Assembly: GCF_902499045.1 (NCBI RefSeq)
Contig: NZ_CABVPL010000009.1
Coordinates: forward strand, 1-64,000
DNA length: 64,000 nt
Direction: 5' to 3'
Origin: Burkholderia latens
GTDB taxonomy: Bacteria > Pseudomonadota > Gammaproteobacteria > Burkholderiales > Burkholderiaceae
Shown here: piece after piece, positions 1 to 8,544 of the stretch
Layout: the number at the start of each line of letters is the position of its first letter
Position numbering within the stretch: the first letter of the stretch is position 1
Translations under genes and position numbers: made by a program
The notes under the pieces: generated by a model
The model's database searches: none
Seen by the model: only the letters and a program-made list of their open reading frames with translations
What the model was told of the DNA's origin: nothing

Positions 1-537
1 GGTGGTTCCGGCGGTGGTTCCGGCGGTGGTTCCGGCGGTGGTTCCGGCGGTGGTTCCGGCGGTGGTTCCGGCGGTGGCTCTGGCGGTGGTTCTGGTGGTG
101 GTCACGGCGGGGGTTCCGGCGGCGGCTCTGGCGGCGGCTCTGGCGGCGGTCACGGTGGTGGTTCCGGTGGCGGTCACGGTGGTGGTTCCGGCGGCGGTCA
201 CGGTGGTGGTTCCGGCGGTGGTTCCGGCGGTGGTTCCGGTGGCGGTTCCGGTGGCGGTTCCAGTGGCGGTTCCGGTGGCGGTTCCGGTGGCGGTTCCGGT
301 GGCGGTTCCGGCGGTGGTTCCGGTGGCGGTTCCGGTGGTGGTTCCGGTGGTGGTTCCGGCAGCGGCGGTCACGGCACCGGCGGTCACGGCAACGGTGGCG
401 GCAACGGTAATGGAAACGGCAGCGGTGGCGCAGGAAACGGAGGGGCCAACGGCGTCGGCAATGGCAATGGCAACGGCAGCGGCAGCGCCGGCGGCAATGG
501 CGGCAACGGCGGATCGGCCGGCGGCCACGGCCACTGA
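1..537 (+). CDS. Glycine-rich (GGGS)n repeat protein, 3' part only
   Basis: The frame is open from the first base and stops with TGA at 535-537; its start lies left of the window. About the first 120 visible residues are a four-residue Gly-Gly-Gly-Ser repeat, with Ser replaced by His at four places. The last 58 residues are a looser Gly/Asn/Ser/Ala/His-rich tail ending GGHGH. All reading frames are open here because the DNA is repetitive. Frame 1 is chosen because most differences between repeat units are T/C changes at its third codon positions (GGT/GGC, TCC/TCT) and so are silent. No catalytic domain is visible. The composition fits a disordered surface or secreted protein, or a long flexible linker, but the N-terminus that would decide this is missing. 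Function unknown. Confidence 0.6.
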   Translation, partial: GGSGGGSGGGSGGGSGGGSGGGSGGGSGGGSGGGHGGGSGGGSGGGSGGGHGGGSGGGHGGGSGGGHGGGSGGGSGGGSGGGSGGGSSGGSGGGSGGGSGGGSGGGSGGGSGGGSGGGSGSGGHGTGGHGNGGGNGNGNGSGGAGNGGANGVGNGNGNGSGSAGGNGGNGGSAGGHGH

Positions 538-562
538 CCGCGGCGTGACCTGACTCGGCCTG

Positions 563-1408
563 TCAGAGCATTTCGAGCGCGCGCTTGCTGCGCGGCGGGC
601 GGAAGTACCCGTCGAGCTGCGCGCGCTCGTCATCGCTCAGCACGAGATCGAGCGCCGCGCGGTTGTCGCGCACGTGCTCGATCCGCGATGCCTTCGGAAT
701 CGCGAACACGTGCGGCTGCGCAAGCACCCACGCGAGTGCGACGCGCGTGACCGACACGCCGCGCTGCCGCGCGATTTCATCGAGCGGCGAACGCTTCGGC
801 AGCCGTCCGTGATCGACCGGGCTGTAGGCCATCGCCGGGATCCGGTGATCGGCGAGCCACGGCAGCAGGTCGAATTCCGGGCCGCGGCGCGCGATGTTGT
901 ACAGGATCTGGTTCGTCGCGCACGCGCCGCCACCCGCGTCGCCGACGAGTTCGGCCATGTCGGCCGTGTCGAAATTGCTGACGCCCCAGTGGCGGATCTT
1001 GCCGGCCCGCTTCAGCGACTCGAAGCCTTCGACCGTCTCCTCGAGCGGCACCGAGCCGCGCCAGTGCAGCAAATACAGATCGATGCGATCGGTGCGCAGG
1101 CGCTTCAGACTCGCGTCGCACGCGGCGGCGACACCGCGCCGGCTCGCATGATGCGGATACACCTTGCTGACGACGAACACGTCGTCGCGCAGCCCGTTCA
1201 ACGCTTCGCCGACGAGTTCCTCGGTCGCGCCGTCGCCGTACATCTCCGCAGTATCGACGAGCGTCATCCCGAGCGCGATGCCCTCGCGCAAGGCGGCGAT
1301 CTCGTCCGCGCGCCGCGCAGGCCGCTCCCCCATTTCCCAGGTTCCGAGGCCAAGCTTCGGAATCGTCTCGCCGTCCGGCAGGACGACGGTGGCGATCGTG
1401 TCTGTCAT
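563..1408 (-). CDS. Aldo/keto reductase
   Basis: This 281-residue protein is a typical single-domain AKR, a cytoplasmic NAD(P)H-dependent reductase of carbonyl substrates. The catalytic tetrad is visible as Asp52 and Tyr57 (VDTAEMYGDG), Lys82 (VVSKVYPHH) and His115 (LLHWRG). The (W)GVSNF motif follows at about residue 140. The frame is open 15 codons further upstream, but the ATG beginning MTDTIATVV gives the normal family N-terminus. It is divergently placed from the GntR regulator gene, with about 155 bases between them, so that regulator could control it (inference only). The substrate cannot be read from the sequence. Confidence 0.9.
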   Translation of the reverse strand: MTDTIATVVLPDGETIPKLGLGTWEMGERPARRADEIAALREGIALGMTLVDTAEMYGDGATEELVGEALNGLRDDVFVVSKVYPHHASRRGVAAACDASLKRLRTDRIDLYLLHWRGSVPLEETVEGFESLKRAGKIRHWGVSNFDTADMAELVGDAGGGACATNQILYNIARRGPEFDLLPWLADHRIPAMAYSPVDHGRLPKRSPLDEIARQRGVSVTRVALAWVLAQPHVFAIPKASRIEHVRDNRAALDLVLSDDERAQLDGYFRPPRSKRALEML

Positions 1409-1564
1409 GCGTTCCTCGCTGCGGATAGGCGGCCGCACGCGCGGCCAACGCATGGGCCAGTGTAGTCAATCGGCGCCCTGCCCGCCTATTGCACGGCAAA
1501 AACCGGCTATAACGGCGCCGCATGATGACTTAGAATGGCCGGCAACCTGATCGATACCCATTCC

Positions 1565-2311
1565 ATGAAGGCACCCACGGACGACCGCTGGCAGGACCTG
1601 CGCCCCGACCCCGACAACGACACGCCGCTCTATCTGCAGCTCGCCCGCAAGCTCGGCGACGCGATCCACGACAATCGCTGGGCGGCAGGCGAGGCGCTAC
1701 CGTCCGAACGCGTGCTGTCCGAAGCGCTCGGCGTGTCGCGCATCACCGCACGCAAGGCAATCGCGCTGCTCGTCGAGCAAGGCCTGATCCGCCGCACGCA
1801 AGGCGCCGGCAACTTCATCCAGCCGCGCTACGAGGATCCGCTGTCGCGGCTGTCGAGCTTCAGCGAGATGCTCGAGCGGCGCGGCTTCAAGCCGAGTTCG
1901 CAATGGCTCGAACGCGAGATCCAGCCGGCGAACCGCGACGAAGTGATCCAGCTCGGCCTGTCGCCGGCCGCGTCGGTTACGCGGCTGAAACGCCTGCGCC
2001 TCGCCGACGGCATCGTGATGGCCGTCGAGAACTCGACGTTCCCCGCCACGCTGATTCCCGATCCGCAGGCGATCGGCGGTTCGCTGTACAGCTATCTCGA
2101 AGCGCGCGGCACGCCGATCGTGCGCGCGCTCCAGCATTTCCGCGCGGTCAACGCGACCGACGAGATCGCGCAGCAGATGGGCATCGCGCCGCACGACGCG
2201 CTGCTGCTGATCACGCGGATCGGCTATACGGCCGACCAGCGCGCAATCGAGCTCACCGACACGTACTGCCGCAACGACTACTACGATTTCGTCGTCGAAC
2301 TGCGCAAGTAA
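1565..2311 (+). CDS. GntR/HutC-family transcriptional regulator (UTRA domain)
   Basis: This is a 248-residue DNA-binding repressor type protein. Residues about 20-85 form the GntR winged helix (TPLYLQLARKL, then LPSERVLSEALGVSRITARKA). The rest is a UTRA ligand-binding domain with the usual RLKRLRLADG and ending YDFVVELRK. This architecture is that of the HutC/NagR subfamily, which binds small metabolites such as sugar phosphates or histidine derivatives. The start ATG at 1565 is preferred over an ATG ten codons upstream because it fits the family N-terminus. Target and ligand are unknown. The nearest candidate target is the divergent aldo/keto reductase gene. Confidence 0.9.
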   Translation: MKAPTDDRWQDLRPDPDNDTPLYLQLARKLGDAIHDNRWAAGEALPSERVLSEALGVSRITARKAIALLVEQGLIRRTQGAGNFIQPRYEDPLSRLSSFSEMLERRGFKPSSQWLEREIQPANRDEVIQLGLSPAASVTRLKRLRLADGIVMAVENSTFPATLIPDPQAIGGSLYSYLEARGTPIVRALQHFRAVNATDEIAQQMGIAPHDALLLITRIGYTADQRAIELTDTYCRNDYYDFVVELRK

Positions 2312-2332
2312 CGCACATCGCGCAATCGCGGC

Positions 2333-3724
2333 CTACAGCCAGCGCGCGGCGTCGGTGCCGAGCGGCACGGGCGGGCGTGCGAATCGCGGCGGGGTCGCCG
2401 ACAGGCGCTCGGCCGAACGCACGGCGTCGATCGTGCCGAACGGCGACGCAGCCCGGTCGAGCCGGTCGCGCACGTCGTCGATCGTGAAATCCGGTGCGCG
2501 CAGGCCGTCCGGCACCGCGCCGAACGACTGCAGCCAGCGCCCGGTCTGCGCGAGCGACAGCCGCACATGCCAGCTCCCGCCCTCCGTCGCGCGGCGCGCG
2601 AGCGCGATCATCGCGCCGAACGCCGCGAGATAACCCGTCGCGTGATCCAGCGCCTGGCACGGCAGATGGCGCGGGCCGTCCGCATGTGCGGCGTGCTGCT
2701 CCTGCCACGCGATGCCGCTCGCCGACTGCACGAGACTGTCGAAGCCGCGCCGCATCGCCCATGGCCCCGCGTGACCATACGCGGACACCGACACGCATAC
2801 GATCCCCGGCCGCAATTCGGCGAGCGCCTGCGGCGAGAACCCGCGCGCCGTGAGCGCGCCGGGGCGATAGGCCTGCAGGAACACGTCCGCGTCGCGCGCG
2901 AGTTCGCGCAGCGTAGCGACGCCCGCGGCGTCGCGCAGGTCGATCCACGTCGAGCGCTTGCCGCGCCCGTTGTCGATCACGAGCGATGCGATGTTCGGCA
3001 GGTGCGGGCCGTTGACGAGCAGCGTCTGCGCACCGTGCGACGCGAGCGTGCGGCCCGCGACCGGCCCCGCGATGATGCGCGTGAGATCGAGCACGCGCAC
3101 GCCCGCGAGCGGCTGGTCCGGCTCGCCGCGGCCGATCGCCTCGACGGGCGCGTCACCGATCCGCTCGATCTCGAACAGCGGCAGCGACGCGAGTGCACGC
3201 GCCTGCTCGTGCGCGGCCCATTCTTCAGGGGTTCTGATCAATGCCGCGCACAGACCTGCTTCGGCCAGCGCGGTATCGAGTGCCGCGCCGTCCCGCGTGC
3301 GGATCGCCGCGGCAACGTCGTCGCGCTCCGGCCCGCAGCCGAGCACGTCGAGAATCCCGTGCAGGTGATGCGGAAAGTTCGCATGCAGCTGGATCCAGCG
3401 CCCGTCGCGCGTGTCGTAGAAACCCGTCACCGGATGGCGCGGTTCGGGCGGCGGGCCGCCGTCCACACGCAGGTAGCGCTCGCTGCGGAACGCGACGAGC
3501 GCGTCGCGCACCGACACGTCGACGCGCTGCGCGACGCCCGTGCGCAGCCGGTGGCACTCGGCCGCCGCGAGGCCGGCCGCCGCGATCGTCGCCGCGGCAA
3601 GCGTACCGACATGGAACGCCGACGGCAGCGTCGGGTCCTGGCCCGTCACGGCCGCGCGGGCCAGTGCGCCGGGCTCGCCGTGCGCGAGTTGCCACAAACG
3701 GGTCAATGCGAGTTCGGGTGTCAT
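2333..3724 (-). CDS. CaiB/BaiF family III CoA-transferase
   Basis: This 463-residue protein belongs to the type III (formyl-CoA transferase-like) CoA-transferases, which move CoA between carboxylic acids. The C-terminal half shows the family signature regions: GVRVLDLTRIIAGPVAGRTL, the NGRGKRS loop, DVFLQAYRPGALTARGF and the SAYGHAGPWAMRRGFD stretch. The N-terminal half is a second, less conserved CaiB-like segment, so it is longer than the usual ~400 residues. It is divergent from the HTH-citrate synthase gene, and a palindrome lies between their starts. The pairing suggests a shared acyl-CoA pathway, but the substrate is not readable. Confidence 0.88.
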   Translation of the reverse strand: MTPELALTRLWQLAHGEPGALARAAVTGQDPTLPSAFHVGTLAAATIAAAGLAAAECHRLRTGVAQRVDVSVRDALVAFRSERYLRVDGGPPPEPRHPVTGFYDTRDGRWIQLHANFPHHLHGILDVLGCGPERDDVAAAIRTRDGAALDTALAEAGLCAALIRTPEEWAAHEQARALASLPLFEIERIGDAPVEAIGRGEPDQPLAGVRVLDLTRIIAGPVAGRTLASHGAQTLLVNGPHLPNIASLVIDNGRGKRSTWIDLRDAAGVATLRELARDADVFLQAYRPGALTARGFSPQALAELRPGIVCVSVSAYGHAGPWAMRRGFDSLVQSASGIAWQEQHAAHADGPRHLPCQALDHATGYLAAFGAMIALARRATEGGSWHVRLSLAQTGRWLQSFGAVPDGLRAPDFTIDDVRDRLDRAASPFGTIDAVRSAERLSATPPRFARPPVPLGTDAARWL

Positions 3725-3777
3725 GGTGCGAGCGTGCCGTTGGGAAGACGCAATCGAGTCTAGAATCGGCGACAGGT

Positions 3778-3795
3778 GCGATCAATCTTGATCGC
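3778..3795. promoter_or_regulatory. Perfect 18-bp palindrome (candidate operator)
   Basis: GCGATCAA, two bases, then TTGATCGC: an exact 8-2-8 inverted repeat in the 139-base gap between the divergent CoA-transferase and HTH-citrate synthase genes. The 54-bp distance from one start and 69 bp from the other would let one dimeric regulator act on both. The N-terminal helix-turn-helix of the neighbouring citrate synthase fusion is an obvious but unproven candidate to bind it. Confidence 0.55.
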
Positions 3796-3863
3796 GCGAA
3801 TCAATACATAACGAATAGTTGTAACCGGGCCGCGCTTCATGCGCCCCGACAGGAGCGATCGGC

Positions 3864-5096
3864 ATGACGTCCCTCAGCGCGCCGGAAGCCGCCGGCATCC
3901 TCGGTGTCAGCGTGAGCACGCTCTACGCGTACGTGAGCCGCGGCCTGCTGCGCTCGCTGCCCGACGGCGCGAGCAAGCGCCACCGCTACGACGCCGACGA
4001 AGTGCGTCTGCTCGCGCGCCGCCGCGCCGACGCGAAACGCGCGGGCGGCGTCGCCGAGCGTTCGCTCGACTGGGGCGTGCCGGTACTCGAATCGCGGATC
4101 ACGCAGATCGCCGATGGCCGCCTGCGCTACCGCGGCGCCGATGCGATCGCGCTCGCGAACGGCGCGACGCTTGAAGAAGCGGCCGCGAGGTTATGGGATT
4201 GTCCGCCGGCGCGATTTGCGGCGGCGTCGCTTGCCGCGGCCGGCTTCGACACCGCGCAGTGGGACGATTGGGCGCGCCGCTGGATGCATCTCGCGCCGCT
4301 CGAACGCGCGCTGCTGCTGTTGCCCGCCGCGGCTGCGTCGCTGCCGCGCCTGTGGGCGCAGGAGCGCGACGCGCGGTTCGAGACGGCCGCGCTGCTGCTG
4401 CGCGTGACGGCGGCCGCGCTGGCCGGCATCGCGCCCGGCGACGCGCCCGTACATCGGCAGCTCGCCGCCGCGTGGCGCATCCGGCGGCGTGACGAAGCCG
4501 ACCTGCTGCGCCGCGCGCTCGTGCTGTGCGCCGATCACGAGCTGAATCCGTCGACCTTTGCAGTGCGCTGCATCGCGTCGACCGGCACCCATCTGTTCGG
4601 CGCGATCGCCGGCGGCCTCGCGGCGCTGTCGGGCCCGCGTCACGGCGGCGAGACGTTCCGCGCGGGCGCGCTGCTCGACGAAGCGGCGCGCGCCGCCGAC
4701 CTCGACCGCTACCTCGCGCTGCGACTCGCGCACGACGAGCGGACCGACGGCGCGCGCACGGTGCTGTCCGGTTTCGCGCACCCGCTCTACCCCGACGGCG
4801 ATCCGCGCGCACGCGCATTGCTCGATGCGCTGCGCGCCGCAGCGCCCGAGCGGGCGCCGCTGCGCGCGGCCCTCGCGCTGGCCGCACGCGTCGAGACGGC
4901 GACAGGGCTGCGGCCCACGATCGATTTCGCGCTCGCGGTGCTGGAACGCACGCTCGCGCTGCCCGGCGGCGCCGCGTTCACGCTGTTCGCGGCCGGCCGC
5001 ACCGCGGGCTGGATCGCGCACGCGCTCGAACAATACGCGGACGGCAAGCTGATCCGGCCACGCGCGCGCTATGTCGGCAGCGACGCGGCCGCGTGA
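3864..5096 (+). CDS. Citrate synthase-family protein with N-terminal DNA-binding domain
   Basis: This 410-residue fusion starts with a MerR/excisionase-like helix-turn-helix (residues 1-50: LSAPEAAGILGVSVSTLYAY, then KRHRYDADEVRLL). A citrate synthase-like domain follows (about 70-405). The three catalytic residues of citrate synthases are conserved: His260 in SGPRHGGE, His306 in GFAHPLYPDGDPRA and Asp354 in RPTIDFAL. It may therefore still condense acetyl- or propionyl-CoA with an oxoacid, or use the fold as a metabolite sensor. It is divergent from a CaiB CoA-transferase and overlaps the convergent DUF2917 gene by 28 bases at its 3' end. The main-pathway enzyme gltA has no such HTH, so this is a paralogue. 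Confidence 0.85.
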   Translation: MTSLSAPEAAGILGVSVSTLYAYVSRGLLRSLPDGASKRHRYDADEVRLLARRRADAKRAGGVAERSLDWGVPVLESRITQIADGRLRYRGADAIALANGATLEEAAARLWDCPPARFAAASLAAAGFDTAQWDDWARRWMHLAPLERALLLLPAAAASLPRLWAQERDARFETAALLLRVTAAALAGIAPGDAPVHRQLAAAWRIRRRDEADLLRRALVLCADHELNPSTFAVRCIASTGTHLFGAIAGGLAALSGPRHGGETFRAGALLDEAARAADLDRYLALRLAHDERTDGARTVLSGFAHPLYPDGDPRARALLDALRAAAPERAPLRAALALAARVETATGLRPTIDFALAVLERTLALPGGAAFTLFAAGRTAGWIAHALEQYADGKLIRPRARYVGSDAAA

Positions 5097-5392
5097 GTAC
5101 GCGCCCCGCGCCACGCGGCGAACCGGCGCCACGCCGTGGGCGCCGCCTGCACGGCCGGCGCCGCCTGCGGACCGAACGCGAATACCGCGCCGCCCGCCGC
5201 CGCGCCGATCCACACGCGCATGCCCGGCTCCAGCGCGAGCGACTCGCCGGCGCGCAGCCAGTGATCGTCGGGCCGGCCCTCGACCGTCACCCACAAGCCG
5301 CCGTCCGCGACCTGCAGCGCGGTGCGATCGACGATCCGCCAGCGCCCGGCCGGCTCGTTGCCTTCCATCTCGTAGAGTCGCAGTTCGCGCAT
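5069..5392 (-). CDS. DUF2917 protein
   Basis: This 107-residue protein resembles the DUF2917 family common in Burkholderia. It is a small cupin-like or beta-rich domain with WRIVDRTALQVADGGLWVTVEGRPDDHW and a central LEPGMRVWIGA. The ATG giving MRELRLYEMEG is chosen over an upstream in-frame ATG 58 codons away because the extension is low-complexity and unlike the family. The 3' end overlaps the convergent citrate synthase-like gene. There is no signal peptide or membrane helix. Function unknown. Confidence 0.8.
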   Translation of the reverse strand: MRELRLYEMEGNEPAGRWRIVDRTALQVADGGLWVTVEGRPDDHWLRAGESLALEPGMRVWIGAAAGGAVFAFGPQAAPAVQAAPTAWRRFAAWRGARTHAAASLPT

Positions 5393-5616
5393 GGCCGCCT
5401 CCGGGTCGCATGGGTTCGATGACACCAGTATTCCGGACGGCGGCAACACGCGGACAGGTACGCCTGCGGACACTTTCGGCTGAACTGTACCGGTCCGTCG
5501 GCGGACGGGCGTCATGCGAGACGGCGTGCGGGCAGCCCAGGCGGTCGGCCCCATCCTGCGCGGCATGGCGGCTTTGCCTACAATGACGGCTGTCTTGCGC
5601 CACCTGCCCCGTCTTC

Positions 5617-7056
5617 ATGTTCCAACGCCCGCCCGCCGCCGCTCCCGGCGAAAAGAATCTCACCGTGATGCTCTGGCTCGTAGCGACGGGCTTCTTCATG
5701 CAGACGCTCGACGCGACGATCGTCAACACGGCGCTGCCGTCGATGGCCGTGAGCCTCGGCGAATCGCCGCTGCGGATGCAGTCGGTCGTGATCGCGTACT
5801 CGCTGACGATGGCGGTGATGATCCCGGTGTCGGGCTGGCTCGCCGATACGTTCGGCACGCGGCGCGTGTTCTTCAGCGCGATCCTGGTGTTCTCGCTCGG
5901 CTCGTTGCTGTGCGCGAACGCGCATACGCTGGCGCAGCTCGTCGCGTTCCGCGTCGTGCAGGGCATCGGCGGCGCGATGCTGCTGCCGGTCGGCCGGCTC
6001 GCCGTGCTGCGCACGTTTCCGGCCGAGCGCTATCTGCCTGCGCTGTCGTTCGTCGCGATTCCCGGGCTGATCGGCCCGCTGATCGGGCCGACGCTCGGCG
6101 GCTGGCTCGTGAAGATCGCGTCGTGGCACTGGATCTTCCTGATCAACGTGCCGGTCGGCATCGCCGGCTGCGTCGCGACTTTCTACTCGATGCCCGACGC
6201 GCGCAACCCTGCCGTCGGCCGCTTCGACATCAAGGGCTATCTGCTGCTGACGATCGGGATGGTCGCGATCTCGCTGTCGCTCGACGGCCTCGCCGATCTC
6301 GGGATGCAGCACGCGGCCGTGCTCGTGCTGCTGATCCTGAGCCTCGCGTGCTTCGTCGCGTACGGACTGTACGCGGTGCGCGCGCCGCAGCCGATCTTCT
6401 CGCTCGAGCTGTTCAAGATCCATACGTTCAGCGTCGGGCTGCTCGGCAACCTGTTCGCGCGGATCGGCAGCGGTGCGATGCCGTACCTGATCCCGCTGCT
6501 GCTGCAGGTGAGCCTCGGCTATTCGGCGTTCGAGGCCGGGCTGATGATGCTGCCGGTCGCGGCGGCCGGGATGTTCTCGAAGCGCATCATCACGCACCTG
6601 ATCACGCGGCATGGCTACCGCAAGGTGCTGCTCGCGAACACGATCATGGTCGGCGTGATGATGGCGAGCTTCGCGCTGATGCGCGACACGGTGCCCGTGT
6701 GGGTGAAGGTCGTCCATCTCGCGCTGTTCGGCGGCTTCAACTCGATGCAGTTCACCGCGATGAACACGCTGACGCTGAAGGATCTCGGCACCGGCGGCGC
6801 GAGCAGCGGCAACAGCCTGTTCTCGCTCGTGCAGATGCTGTCGATGAGCCTCGGCGTCACGGTCGCGGGCGCGCTGCTGGCCACGTTCACGGGAATGCTG
6901 CGCACGGTAACGCCGAGCAACACGCTGCCCGCGTTCCATGCGACTTTCATCTGCGTCGGGATCATCACGGCCGCGTCCGCGTGGATCTTCGCGCAGCTCG
7001 CGCCCGAGATCCGCGGCCGCGCGCAGCACAAGACCGATCCGTCCGAACGCGCATGA
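5617..7056 (+). CDS. mdtD: DHA2-family MFS efflux pump, MdtD-like
   Basis: This 479-residue inner-membrane protein has about 14 hydrophobic helices, as in the EmrB/QacA (DHA2) drug:H+ antiporters. Helix 1 carries FFMQTLDATIVNTALPSMA, the D-x-T-I-V-N-x-ALP motif typical of the group. The loop 2-3 motif is GWLADTFGTRR, and the antiporter motif C region is GLIGPLIGPTLGGWL. The closest named type is MdtD/YegB. There is no EmrA-like membrane-fusion partner beside it, so it probably works as a single-component exporter. Its substrate is unknown. Confidence 0.88.
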   Translation: MFQRPPAAAPGEKNLTVMLWLVATGFFMQTLDATIVNTALPSMAVSLGESPLRMQSVVIAYSLTMAVMIPVSGWLADTFGTRRVFFSAILVFSLGSLLCANAHTLAQLVAFRVVQGIGGAMLLPVGRLAVLRTFPAERYLPALSFVAIPGLIGPLIGPTLGGWLVKIASWHWIFLINVPVGIAGCVATFYSMPDARNPAVGRFDIKGYLLLTIGMVAISLSLDGLADLGMQHAAVLVLLILSLACFVAYGLYAVRAPQPIFSLELFKIHTFSVGLLGNLFARIGSGAMPYLIPLLLQVSLGYSAFEAGLMMLPVAAAGMFSKRIITHLITRHGYRKVLLANTIMVGVMMASFALMRDTVPVWVKVVHLALFGGFNSMQFTAMNTLTLKDLGTGGASSGNSLFSLVQMLSMSLGVTVAGALLATFTGMLRTVTPSNTLPAFHATFICVGIITAASAWIFAQLAPEIRGRAQHKTDPSERA

Positions 7057-7269
7057 CGGCGGCGAGCACTTGACCTCATGCACGTAACCTGCGCGATACG
7101 CGCGGGTGGCGTCGCCACGGCGGCGCGTTGCGCACCATGCCGGTGCAGCGGCGCCGCTCGGCGCGGAAGCCGCTGGCCGCAGCGGGCCGCCGCGGTGGAG
7201 CCCACGCCGCGCATGCTTCTTGCTGGCCTATTCTGTAGGTAAACTGGCAGTCTTCCTTCGGCCGACATC

Positions 7270-8544
7270 ATGAGCATGATCGACATCGATCCCCCTGGCT
7301 TCCAGCCGCCCCGCCCCGTCGCCGGCGACGACGGCAAGCGGCGCACCGTGCTGTACGGCGCGTACACCGTGTTCAGCGTGTTCCAGCCCGTTTTCTCGGT
7401 GTCGCACCGCCGCGCGATCGGCTATCACGCGTCGCTGCGCGCGCACGACGAGGACGGCCGTCAGGTCGCGTCGCACGAGGTGTTTACGCAGGCGGCGCGG
7501 CGCGGCGACCTGCTCGAGCTCGGCCGGCTCGCGGAATCGCTGCATCTCGGCAACTTCCACGCGTTCGACAGCCACGACGAATGGCTCTTCCTGAGCCTGC
7601 ACCCGGCCGCGCTGATGGACACCGTCTACGGCGACGCGCTGCTCGCGAACCTGAAGGCGCTCGGCCTGCCGCCGCACCGCGTGGTGCTGGAAGTGCCCGA
7701 GCAGGCGGGCGGCGAAACACCGCGCTATGCGGCGATCGTCGACGGGCTGCGCAAGGCCGGCTTCCTGATCGCGCTCGGCGGCTTCGGCGCGAAGCATTCG
7801 AACATCGACCGCGTGTGGCACCTGCACCCCGACATCGTCACGCTCGACCGCGGGATCCTCGCGCAGGCGAGCGAGCACTCACATCTGGAACGCGTGCTGC
7901 CAGGGCTCGTGTCGCTGCTGCACGAATCCGGTCAGCTCGTGCTGATGGGCGGCCTCGCGACCGAGCGCGACGCGCTGATCGCGCTCGAATGCGACGTCGA
8001 TTTCGTGCAGGGACAGTATTTCGCGGGGCCGAGCGTCGACCCCGTACAACCGCAGGCCGCCGCCGGTTGCATGGATACGCTGTCGGCCGCGCTGCGGCTG
8101 CGCGTCGCGCAGCGCGAACGCACGCAGGCCGAGCGCCTCGCGCCGTATGTCGCCGCGCTGGAAGAAGCGAGCCAGAAGCTCGCGGCCGGTGAAACGCTGA
8201 TCGACGCGGCCGGCGCCGTGCTCGGCCTGCCGGAAACCGCGCGCTGCTTCCTGCTCGATGCGTCGGGCCGCCAGATCGGCGACAACGTGCTCGCACGCGG
8301 CAGCGTATCGCAGCGGGCGAAGCGCTTCCGGCCGCTGCTGCATTCGGAGGGCGCGAGCTGGGAGCGCCGCCCTTACTTCATCCACGCGATGCGCGCACCG
8401 GGCCGCGTGCATCTGACGCCGCCGTACCTGTCAATCAACGAGGCGCACCTGTGCGTGACCGCATCGATCGCCGCGCCGGCCGCGGCCGGCATGCAGGTGC
8501 TGTGCGTGGACATCAACTGGGAAGCGGCGCTCAGCCGCGAATGA
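7270..8544 (+). CDS. EAL-domain protein with degenerate active site
   Basis: This is 424 residues long. Residues about 35-265 are an EAL fold and the C-terminal ~150 residues look like a PAS/Cache-type sensor domain, as in YkuI-like proteins. Key catalytic residues of c-di-GMP phosphodiesterases are lost. The signature E-x-L is HASL (His53 replaces the metal-binding Glu), the DDFG motif is GGFG (170-173), and the K-x-D region reads TLD (191-193). Glu141 and Glu144 in LEVPEQ survive. It is therefore predicted not to hydrolyse c-di-GMP and may act as a binding or protein-interaction module. There is no signal peptide. It stands alone after the MFS gene with a 213-base gap. Confidence 0.85.
   Translation: MSMIDIDPPGFQPPRPVAGDDGKRRTVLYGAYTVFSVFQPVFSVSHRRAIGYHASLRAHDEDGRQVASHEVFTQAARRGDLLELGRLAESLHLGNFHAFDSHDEWLFLSLHPAALMDTVYGDALLANLKALGLPPHRVVLEVPEQAGGETPRYAAIVDGLRKAGFLIALGGFGAKHSNIDRVWHLHPDIVTLDRGILAQASEHSHLERVLPGLVSLLHESGQLVLMGGLATERDALIALECDVDFVQGQYFAGPSVDPVQPQAAAGCMDTLSAALRLRVAQRERTQAERLAPYVAALEEASQKLAAGETLIDAAGAVLGLPETARCFLLDASGRQIGDNVLARGSVSQRAKRFRPLLHSEGASWERRPYFIHAMRAPGRVHLTPPYLSINEAHLCVTASIAAPAAAGMQVLCVDINWEAALSRE

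Noticed and set aside
1-360. Tandem repeat considered as CRISPR or minisatellite array
   Set aside because: The unit is 12 bp without spacers and is in frame with coding; it is a protein repeat.
2-553. Open frame of Val/Pro/Ala repeats over the glycine-rich tract
   Set aside because: Repeat differences are silent in frame 1 and change residues in this frame; it is a shadow of the (GGGS)n frame.
4191-6014. 607-codon minus-strand open frame
   Set aside because: Antisense to the HTH-citrate synthase and MFS genes, with Arg-rich composition and no recognisable domain.
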